Assembly (NCBI GenBank): GCA_934533075.1
Contig: CAKTBJ010000005.1
Location: forward strand, 36,461 to 100,460
From: an uncultured Paracoccus sp.
GTDB taxonomy: Bacteria > Pseudomonadota > Alphaproteobacteria > Rhodobacterales > Rhodobacteraceae
Direction of reading: 5' to 3'
DNA length: 64,000 bases
Both the position numbers and the translations under genes were made by a program. The notes under the pieces are model-generated. The model did not search any database. It had not been told where the DNA came from and saw only the letters and a list, made by a program, of their open reading frames with translations. How positions within the stretch are numbered: the stretch's first letter is position 1; the number at the start of each line of letters is the position of its first letter. Shown piece after piece: positions 57,737 through 64,000 of this stretch.

Positions 57737-59392
57737 ATGACCAAGGACAACGCCCCCAAGGACGCCCCCGTCCTGTCGGTGCGCGATCTGCGCGTGACCT
57801 TCCAGACCAATGACGGCCCCGTTCAGGCGGTGCGCGGCGTCGGCTTCGACGTGCATCGCGGCGAGACGCTGGCCATCGTCGGCGAAAGCGGCTCGGGCAA
57901 AAGCCAGACCACGATGGCGGTGATGGGCCTGCTGGCCGCCAATGGCCGCGCCGAGGGTCAGGCGATCTATCGCGACCATGAAAAGGGCGGCCAGCCGGTG
58001 GACCTGCTGGCGCTGACCGACCGGCAGTTGAACAAGGTGCGCGGCGCCCGGATCACCATGATCTTTCAGGAGCCGATGACCTCGCTGGACCCGCTGTATC
58101 GGATCGGGGACCAGTTGGCCGAACCCCTGCGCTTCCATCGCGGCCTGTCGCGTGCCAAGGCGCGGCCGCGCATTCTGGAGCTGCTGCGCCTCGTCGGCAT
58201 CCCGGAACCGGAGCGCCGCATCGACAGCTATCCGCATGAGCTGTCCGGCGGCCAGCGCCAGCGGGTGATGATCGCGATGGCGCTGGCCAACGACCCCGAC
58301 ATCCTGATCGCGGACGAGCCGACGACGGCGCTGGACGTGACCATCCAGGCGCAGATCCTCGACCTGCTGGCCGAGTTGCAAAAGCGGCTGGGCATGGCGA
58401 TCGTGTTCATCACCCATGACCTCGGTATCGTGCGGCGCTTTGCCGACCGGGTGGTGGTGATGCGCGGCGGCGAGGTGGTCGAGAGCAACACGACCGAGAC
58501 CCTGTTCACCGCCCCCGCCCATCCCTACACGCGGATGCTGCTGGATGCCGAGCCGGAGGGCACCAAGTCCCCGCCCGGTCCCGATGCGCCCACGCTGCTG
58601 GCCGGGCAGGATGTGCGCGTGACCTTCAGCGTGGGCGGGGGGGTCCTGCGCAAGGCGACGCCCTTCCATGCGGTCGATGGCATCTCGCTGTCCCTGCATC
58701 GCGGGCAAACGATTGGCGTCGTTGGCGAGTCTGGTTCCGGCAAGTCCACCCTCGGCCGGGCGCTGCTGCGGCTGCTGCCCTCGACGGGGCGGGTGGTGTG
58801 GATGGGCAAGGAACTGCCCCAGACCCCGGCCGAGATGCGGCCGCATCGCCGTGCGCTGCAACTGGTGTTTCAGGACCCGTTCGGCTCGCTGTCGCCGCGC
58901 ATGACCGTGGGACGCATCCTGGGCGAGGGGCTGCTGATCCACGAGCCGAACCTGTCCAGTTCCGAACGCGCCCGCCGGGCCGAGGCGGCTCTGGTCGAGG
59001 TCGGCCTCGATCCGGCCATGCGCAACCGCTATCCGCACGAGTTTTCCGGTGGCCAGCGCCAGCGCATCGCCATTGCGCGCACGATGATTCTGCGCCCGGA
59101 GGTGATCGTGCTGGACGAGCCGACCTCGGCGCTGGACCGCTCGGTGCAGAAGCAGATCGTGACGCTGCTGCGCGATTTGCAGCAGGCGCATGGGCTGTCC
59201 TATATCTTCATCAGCCACGACCTTGCGGTGGTGCGGGCGCTGTCGGACTATATCGTGGTGATGCGGCAGGGGCTGGTGGTCGAGGAGGGGCCGACCGCGC
59301 AGGTCTTCGACGCCCCGCGCGAGGCCTATACGCAGAACCTGATGGCCGCCGCGATGAGCACCCAGCGGTTCGGAGAGGCGGAAACCGCCTGA
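57737..59392 (+). CDS. Fused double ABC ATPase (OppD-OppF / YejF type)
   Basis: The 551-residue protein has two complete ATPase modules. The first has Walker [10 protein letters not shown], signature LSGGQRQRV and Walker [13 protein letters not shown]; the second has GESGSGKST, signature FSGGQRQRI and [15 protein letters not shown] 57737 starts one base after the permease stop. A single polypeptide replaces the two ATPases usual in peptide importers, as in YejF. Together with the long OppC-type permease it makes this a Yej-like system. Confidence 0.92.
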   Translation: MTKDNAPKDAPVLSVRDLRVTFQTNDGPVQAVRGVGFDVHRGETLAIVGESGSGKSQTTMAVMGLLAANGRAEGQAIYRDHEKGGQPVDLLALTDRQLNKVRGARITMIFQEPMTSLDPLYRIGDQLAEPLRFHRGLSRAKARPRILELLRLVGIPEPERRIDSYPHELSGGQRQRVMIAMALANDPDILIADEPTTALDVTIQAQILDLLAELQKRLGMAIVFITHDLGIVRRFADRVVVMRGGEVVESNTTETLFTAPAHPYTRMLLDAEPEGTKSPPGPDAPTLLAGQDVRVTFSVGGGVLRKATPFHAVDGISLSLHRGQTIGVVGESGSGKSTLGRALLRLLPSTGRVVWMGKELPQTPAEMRPHRRALQLVFQDPFGSLSPRMTVGRILGEGLLIHEPNLSSSERARRAEAALVEVGLDPAMRNRYPHEFSGGQRQRIAIARTMILRPEVIVLDEPTSALDRSVQKQIVTLLRDLQQAHGLSYIFISHDLAVVRALSDYIVVMRQGLVVEEGPTAQVFDAPREAYTQNLMAAAMSTQRFGEAETA

Positions 59393-59620
59393 CAAGGGCG
59401 CGCGCCCCGTTTCGCGGCGGGGCGTTTGCGCCGGTGCCGGTCGTGGCATCGGGGGAGGGGGGCATGAAGCTTCGTCATGGTCGTGTCCCGGCTGCGGGGC
59501 ATGGTCGTGGGGCGGTTCTGGCGACTGACCCCTCCGGGCGCGTCGCCTTTTCCGCCCCGGCCGGCCATCGGGGCAGAAGCCGCCCCGCCGGCCGATCCGT
59601 CAGGCCGGGTCCGGCTGCGC

Positions 59621-60751
59621 TCAGGCCCCGCCCCGGAAGGGCGCAGCCTCGCCCCGGTCCAGAAACGCCTCGATCCGGGCGCGCCACGGCGCGATGTCCA
59701 GACCGCCCTGCGCCAGCCAGTCGGCGTTGAAATAGGTATCGGCATAGCGGTCGCCGCTGTCGCAGATCAGCGTCACCAGCGAGCCTTCCTCGCCCCGCGC
59801 CATCATGTCCGCAGCCATGCAGAGCAGCCCGAAGAAATTCGTCCCCGTCGAGCCGCCGACGCGGCGGAACAGCCGCTCGGACAGGACATGCGCGGCGGCG
59901 ATGGAGGCCGCATCCGGCACCTTGAACATGTGGTCGATCACGCCGGGGACGAAGGACGGTTCGACCCGAGGCCGGCCGATGCCCTCGATCCGCGACGGGC
60001 TGGGGCAGGTCGTGGTCAGGTCGCCGCTGCGCCAGGCCTCGCAGAAGGCCGAATTCTCGACATCGACGACGCAAAGCCGGGTGTCGAAGCCGCGATGGCG
60101 GATATAGCGCCCGATGGTGGCCGAGGTGCCGCCGGTGCCGGCGCTCATCACCACCCAGGCGGGGCGGGGCTGCTCCTCGCGCTCCATCTGGCTGAAGATG
60201 CTTTGCGCGATGTTGTTGTTGCCGCGCCAGTCGGTGGCGCGCTCGGCATAGGTGAACTGGTCGAGGTAGTAGCCGCCGGTCTGCGCGGCGATGCCGGCGG
60301 CGGTGGCATAGACCTCCTGCGGCTGGTCCACGAATTCGCAGCGCCCGCCAAAGCGGCGGATGGCGTCGATCTTGGCCGGGCTGGTGCCCCGCGTCATCAC
60401 CGCGATGAACGGGAGGCCCAGCAGGTTGGCGAAATAGGCCTCCGACACGGCGGTCGAGCCGGAGGAGGCCTCGACCAGCGTGGTGCCGCTGCCGATGCGG
60501 CCGTTGCAGATGCCGTAAAGGAACAGCGAACGCGCCAGCCGGTGCTTGAGGCTGCCGGTCGGATGGGTGCTTTCGTCCTTGAGATAGACCGAGATGCGGC
60601 CGAGGCCGGCAAAGGTCGGCTTGATCAGATGGGTGTCGGCCGAGCGGTGGCCGTCCCCCTCCAGCAGCCGGACCGCGTTGCGCGCCCAGTCCAGTTCGGC
60701 CCGTGCCGGGCGGGCGTCGGGTTCGGAGGCGGTTCGGTCATCGGCATGCAT
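59621..60751 (-). CDS. PLP-dependent cysteine synthase / desulfhydrase-like protein
   Basis: This 376-residue fold type II PLP enzyme has the PLP lysine Lys69 in [16 protein letters not shown] and [20 protein letters not shown], with a glycine-rich phosphate loop [13 protein letters not shown] and C-terminal [14 protein letters not shown]. It is longer than the usual cysteine synthase and matches the Cds1-like branch that releases sulfide from cysteine in several bacteria. The reaction direction is uncertain. It stands alone between two spacers. Confidence 0.85.
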   Translation of the reverse strand: MHADDRTASEPDARPARAELDWARNAVRLLEGDGHRSADTHLIKPTFAGLGRISVYLKDESTHPTGSLKHRLARSLFLYGICNGRIGSGTTLVEASSGSTAVSEAYFANLLGLPFIAVMTRGTSPAKIDAIRRFGGRCEFVDQPQEVYATAAGIAAQTGGYYLDQFTYAERATDWRGNNNIAQSIFSQMEREEQPRPAWVVMSAGTGGTSATIGRYIRHRGFDTRLCVVDVENSAFCEAWRSGDLTTTCPSPSRIEGIGRPRVEPSFVPGVIDHMFKVPDAASIAAAHVLSERLFRRVGGSTGTNFFGLLCMAADMMARGEEGSLVTLICDSGDRYADTYFNADWLAQGGLDIAPWRARIEAFLDRGEAAPFRGGA

Positions 60752-61259
60752 GGATCGGGCCTTCGGGCGGGCGGGGTCGAGGTTTCCGGCGGTAGCCTTT
60801 TGATTCCGAGCCGGGAGCTTCGGCCATGTGCGCCCTGCATGGCCTGATCGCCCCGGCCCTGACCGAACGCCGCATCCTTGGCCTATGGCCGGGGCGGCGA
60901 ATATTCAAGGCGGCTTGTGCGGGGAGGCGATGCGCCGGCCTTGCCCGAGGCGGGGCCTTCATGCCGGGGGATGGCCGGTGCGACGCGACCTGTTCGGGCG
61001 CGGCATTCCGGTCGAGGATGATACGTGCGGGATTCGCCGGCAGCCGGCGCGACAGGACATCGCGGATCCGTGGGGCGCCGCCCGATGGCGGGGGATTGAC
61101 GGTCCCGGCCCTCCGGCCGGTTCCCGGCAGGCATGTGGCGCACGGCTCCGGTTCCGCTGGATCAGGGCGGGCCTGTCGATCATGCAGAAACGCGGTGGCC
61201 CGGTCTTTCGGGCCTGCCGCGCCGGGGGGGCGGCGCGGCAGCGGGGCGAACGGTGCGGC
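60752..61259 (+). other. 508-bp spacer with no supported feature
   Basis: Between the cysteine-synthase-like gene and the HupE-like gene there is GC-rich sequence without a recognisable gene. The open frames in each direction lack homology and start sites. The promoter of the PLP-enzyme gene should lie at its left end. No repeat of the kind found elsewhere was clear. Confidence 0.4.
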
Positions 61260-61841
61260 CTAGGCCGCCAGCCCGCCAAGCGCGAAGGAGCCGGTCAGCG
61301 CGATGGCCGCGCCGAGGGTCCGCAGCAGCACCGGGCCGGGGCGCAGGCGCGACAGGTGGCCGATGCCCAGCCCCGACAGGTGCAGAAGCAGCGTCGCCAG
61401 CACGAAGCCCGCCGCATAGGGCGCGAGGCTGCCGGTGGCGGGCATCTCGGTGCCGTGGGCATGGCCGTGGAAGACCGCGAAGGCGGCGACGACCGCCCCG
61501 GCGAGCCAGAGCGGCGGGCGAGCCGCCAGCATCACCGCCACCCCGATCACGATGGAGGAGGCGGCGATGCCGGCCTCGACCGCCGGCAGCGGGATTCCCG
61601 CCCCGCCGAGGATGCCGCCGGCGATCATGGCCAGCGGGAAGGCCAGCAGCAGCACCGGCACCGCCGCACCGCCCAGCGTGGCGGCCCACAGCCCGACCGC
61701 GATCATGGCCGCGATATGGTCAAGCCCCATCAGCGGATGCAGGAATCCGCTGGCGAAGCCGCCGGCGGGCAGGTCGTGCCCGGCATGGGCGAAGGCCGCC
61801 GCCGGGGCGAGAAGCAGAAGCAGGGTAAGCGTGTTGCGCAT
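61260..61841 (-). CDS. HupE/UreJ-family membrane protein
   Basis: The 193-residue protein has a signal peptide (cleavage after AAAFA, before HAGHDLPAGGF) and about six helices: SGFLHPLMGLDHIAAMIAVGL, HGHAHGTEMPATG and AYAAGFVLATLLLHLSGLGIGH-like segments with many histidines. HupE/UreJ proteins are thought to import nickel. ATG 61841 follows GGAGGG. It is the last gene of a reverse-strand group with a rhodanese and a His-rich cupin. Confidence 0.88.
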   Translation of the reverse strand: MRNTLTLLLLLAPAAAFAHAGHDLPAGGFASGFLHPLMGLDHIAAMIAVGLWAATLGGAAVPVLLLAFPLAMIAGGILGGAGIPLPAVEAGIAASSIVIGVAVMLAARPPLWLAGAVVAAFAVFHGHAHGTEMPATGSLAPYAAGFVLATLLLHLSGLGIGHLSRLRPGPVLLRTLGAAIALTGSFALGGLAA

Positions 61842-61880
61842 GGTCAATCCCTCCGAGAGCAGTATGAGCCGGCCCGCCGC

Positions 61881-62195
61881 TCAGGCGATGCCGCGTTCCC
61901 TGACGGCCGCATAGCCGCCATCGACATCGGCGACATTGGTGAAGCCCAGGCCCGCCAGTGCCTCGACCACCGGACCCGAGCCGGCGGTCGAGCCGCAGAA
62001 TACCACGATCCGCGCGTCCTTGGGCATCGCGGCGAAGGCGCCGCTGAAAATGTCGGCCACCAGCGTCTTGGGCAGGATGACGGCCGAGGCGATCTCGCCG
62101 TTCTCGGCCCGGCCCTTGGGCGCGCGCACGTCGATCAGCAGGTCGATGCCGGACAGGTCCACGGGCAGGTCGGCGGCGGTGATGCGATTGGACAT
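61881..62195 (-). CDS. Rhodanese-like sulfurtransferase domain protein
   Basis: The 104-residue single rhodanese domain has the active-site cysteine Cys67 in VVFCGSTAGSG and the start ITAADLPVDLSGIDLLIDVRAP. It would move sulfane sulfur from a donor to cyanide, thiols or a protein acceptor. The active-site loop CGSTAGSG has one residue more than the common CxxGxR form, so catalysis is not certain. It is 7 bp downstream of the cupin gene. Confidence 0.85.
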   Translation of the reverse strand: MSNRITAADLPVDLSGIDLLIDVRAPKGRAENGEIASAVILPKTLVADIFSGAFAAMPKDARIVVFCGSTAGSGPVVEALAGLGFTNVADVDGGYAAVRERGIA

Positions 62196-62202
62196 GGGGG
62201 CC

Positions 62203-62724
62203 TCAGGATTTGGTGGGGGCGGCGTGGATGGGATCGACCCAGTAGACGCTTTCGGGCGGCTCGATCGGGTCCACGTCGGTGATGTTGACCACCACCGCCT
62301 CGTTGTCGGAGCGCACCAGCACGCATTCCAGCACCTGGTCGGGATCGGCGTTGATCTCCTGATGCGGCACATAGGGCGGCACATAGATGAAATCGCCCGG
62401 CCCGGCCTCGGCCACGTATTCCAGCCGCTCGCCCCAGCGCAGCCGCGCCCGGCCGCGCACCACATAGATCACGCTTTCCAGCGGGCCGTGATGATGCACG
62501 CCGGTCTTGGCGTCCGGCTCGATGGCCACCGTGCCGGCCCAGATCTTTTGCGCGCCGACGCGGGCGTGGTTGATGGCGGCCTGCCGGAACATGCCCGGCG
62601 TCTGCGCGGTGTTGGAATCGAGCTGGTCGCCCTTGATGACCCGCACGCCGTCGTATTTCCAGCGCGGCGCCTCGCCGTGGTCGTGGCTGTGGTCGTGGTG
62701 GTGATGGTCGTGATCGTGGGGCAT
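62203..62724 (-). CDS. Cupin protein with His-rich N-terminus
   Basis: The 173-residue protein starts MPHDHDHHHHDHSHDHGE, a metal-binding-like leader, then a cupin domain with GVHHHGPLESVIYVVRGRARLRWG and PGDFIYVPPYVPHQEINAD, holding the usual metal ligands. The rest, VLVRSDNEAVVVNITDVDP, completes the barrel. It is encoded between an ABC transporter and a rhodanese gene. Together with HupE it suggests metal handling, or binding of a small ligand; the reaction, if any, is unknown. Confidence 0.87.
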   Translation of the reverse strand: MPHDHDHHHHDHSHDHGEAPRWKYDGVRVIKGDQLDSNTAQTPGMFRQAAINHARVGAQKIWAGTVAIEPDAKTGVHHHGPLESVIYVVRGRARLRWGERLEYVAEAGPGDFIYVPPYVPHQEINADPDQVLECVLVRSDNEAVVVNITDVDPIEPPESVYWVDPIHAAPTKS

Positions 62725-62837
62725 TCTCTTCGTTCCTTGCTTCGGTCGCGCGGCGCCTTCCGGTCCATTCCGACGCGATGGCGCGGGCGAAGGCAAGGGC
62801 CTTCGTCCCGCGCCGGTTTCGTTCCCGTCGGGGGGCT

Positions 62838-63575
62838 TCAGTGTCCGGCGCCGTGGCGCACGCCCAGCCAGTCCAGCAGGTCGCCCCGGATGCGGGTGAA
62901 TTCCGGGTCGGCCACGTCGCGGGGACGGGACAGGGTGATCGGCTCCTCATGGGCGATGACGCCATCCTTCATCACCAGCACGCGGTCGGCCAGCAGGATC
63001 GCCTCCTCCACGTCATGGGTGACAAGCAGCACCGCGCAGCCGTGGCGCTGCCACAGTTCCGCCACCAGGGCCTGCGCCTTGATCCGGGTCAGCGCGTCCA
63101 GCGCGGCGAACGGCTCGTCCAGCAGCAGCAGGTCCGGCTCGCGCACCAGAGCGCGGGCCAGCGCCGCCCGCTGCGCCTCGCCGCCCGACAGCACCTTCGG
63201 CCAGACATCGGCGCGGTGCCTGATCCCGACCTCATCCAGCGCGGCCTCGGCCTTGGCGCGGTCGGGGCGGCCGGGCAGGCCCAGCACGACATTGTGCCAG
63301 ACCTTTTTCCACGGCATCAGGCGCGGCGCCTGGAAGGCGATGGCGCGGCGCGCGGGCACCGTCACCTCGCCCTCGAAGCCGGGGTCGAGATCGCCCAGGA
63401 TGCGCAGCAAGGTGGACTTGCCGCAGCCCGAGGCACCCAGAAGCGCCACGAACTCGCCGGGCTGGATGGTCAGGTCGAGGTCGTCGATCACCCGCCGCTC
63501 GCCGAAGGCGCGGGTCAGCCCGCGCACGGTGACGGCGGCCGAGATGTTCAGGTTCCGGTGAAGCTGGGCCGCCAT
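62838..63575 (-). CDS. Aliphatic sulfonate/taurine/nitrate-type ABC ATPase
   Basis: The 245-residue ATPase has Walker A GASGCGKST (47-55), signature LSGGEAQRA, Walker B LLLLDEPFAALD and the H-loop VTHDVEEAILLADRV. This matches the SsuB/TauB/NrtD group. ATG 63575 (AAGGATC upstream) overlaps the end of the permease gene by 28 bp. The transported anion is probably a sulfonate, nitrate or thiamine precursor; the binding protein is outside the window. Confidence 0.88.
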   Translation of the reverse strand: MAAQLHRNLNISAAVTVRGLTRAFGERRVIDDLDLTIQPGEFVALLGASGCGKSTLLRILGDLDPGFEGEVTVPARRAIAFQAPRLMPWKKVWHNVVLGLPGRPDRAKAEAALDEVGIRHRADVWPKVLSGGEAQRAALARALVREPDLLLLDEPFAALDALTRIKAQALVAELWQRHGCAVLLVTHDVEEAILLADRVLVMKDGVIAHEEPITLSRPRDVADPEFTRIRGDLLDWLGVRHGAGH

Positions 63576-64000
63576 GACAGGAAGATCCTTTCGAGGGTGC
63601 GCACGACCAGATCGACCGCAAGGCCGAGGAAGGCGTAGACGACAAGGCAGACCACGATCACGTCGGTCTGGAAGAACTCGCGGGCATTGGCCATCAGATA
63701 GCCGACGCCGGCGGTGGCGTTGATCTGCTCGCCGAAGACCAGCGCCAGCCAGGCGATGCCCAGCGAATAGCGCAGGCCGACCAGTGCGTTCGGCAGCGCG
63801 CCGGGCAGGATGACATGGCGCACCAGCCCGGCACGGGACAGGCCCAGCGTTCGGCCGGCCTCGATCAGCGTCTGGTCCACGCCGCGAATGCCGGCATAGA
63901 CGTTCAGATATAGCGGGAAGGCGGTGGCCAGCGCGATCAGGGCGATCTTGGGCGCCTCGCCGATGCCGAACCAGATGATCAGCAGCGGGATCAGCGCCAC
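63548..64000 (-). CDS. ABC permease (SsuC/TauC type), N-terminus outside window
   Basis: The visible 150 residues lack the N-terminus, which lies past the right edge. They contain the core IALIALATAFPLYLNVYAGI, the EAA motif region LIEAGRTLGLSRAGLVRHVI and PGALPNALVGLRYSLGIAWL, typical of the sulfonate/taurine/nitrate importers. The 3' end overlaps the ATPase start by 28 bp. It pairs with the ATPase at 62.8-63.6 kb. Confidence 0.88.
   Translation of the reverse strand: MALIPLLIIWFGIGEAPKIALIALATAFPLYLNVYAGIRGVDQTLIEAGRTLGLSRAGLVRHVILPGALPNALVGLRYSLGIAWLALVFGEQINATAGVGYLMANAREFFQTDVIVVCLVVYAFLGLAVDLVVRTLERIFLSWRPSFTGT

Noticed and set aside
61881..62465. 194-codon minus-strand frame starting upstream of the rhodanese gene
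   Set aside because: Only the last 104 codons match a rhodanese; the upstream part overlaps the cupin gene in another frame.

Overview
The window looks like chromosome of a high-GC alphaproteobacterium of the Rhodobacterales, most likely Paracoccus or a close relative. This is inferred from gene content: a Paracoccus-type pseudoazurin, an obgE-proB pair, an Rrf2 regulator with a single cysteine, a protein with two cold-shock domains, a LexA box of the alphaproteobacterial GTTC-N7-GTTC form, and a VPLPA-CTERM protein. No phage, transposase, CRISPR array or rRNA was seen. The only tRNA is tRNA-Pro(UGG).

Layout. 0-2 kb: end of a hydroxyproline-type operon (aconitase X, then a proline-racemase-family protein). 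2.6-6.2 kb: cobalamin riboswitch, probable BtuFCD-type importer, and a pseudoazurin gene attached at its end. 6.4-10.2 kb: lysine/pipecolate degradation enzymes (amaB, gcdH) around an SOS-boxed mmcB. 10.3-13.6 kb: OmpA-family protein, [2Fe-2S] ferredoxin, purU. 13.6-24 kb: housekeeping genes (typA, obgE, proB, fpr, Rrf2 regulator) separated by unusually long repeat-bearing spacers. 24-30.5 kb: small enzymes and transporters (OsmC, a broken EamA gene, gpt, LysE-type exporter, fabI, pdxH, cold-shock protein, DUF192) and tRNA-Pro. 30.6-38.3 kb: UDP-glucose dehydrogenase, then a membrane dipeptidase divergent from a complete Dpp-type peptide importer. 38.4-40 kb: an Nnr/FNR-type promoter and a copper nitrite reductase with an extra N-terminal cupredoxin domain. 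40-48 kb: ArsR plus two SRPBCC proteins, a nitrilase-family hydrolase, an SdiA-regulated-type protein, RcnB-like and ABC exporter genes. 48-59.4 kb: VPLPA-CTERM protein, an amino-acid importer lacking its ATPase, and a second Opp/Yej-type importer with a fused double ATPase. 59.6-64 kb: cysteine-synthase-like enzyme, then a reverse-strand group of HupE-like, rhodanese, cupin and a sulfonate/taurine-type ABC importer that runs off the right edge.

Functional links. Pseudoazurin is a usual electron donor to copper nitrite reductase, so the genes at 5.7 and 38.5 kb plausibly work together although about 32 kb apart. The dipeptidase and two peptide importers suggest peptide scavenging. amaB and gcdH serve the same route from lysine/pipecolate to glutaryl-CoA and crotonyl-CoA.

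The most unusual trait is in the spacers. At several sites the 3' end of a gene, or a gene junction, is imperfectly duplicated downstream and separated from its copy by non-coding sequence (mmcB, obgE/proB, proB, an FAD oxidoreductase, perhaps purU). Some of these sites carry REP-like GTAG hairpins, and the purU one has become a 104-bp tandem array. A second notable element is a perfect heptanucleotide repeat just downstream of a strong promoter, in the predicted 5' leader of the cold-shock gene.
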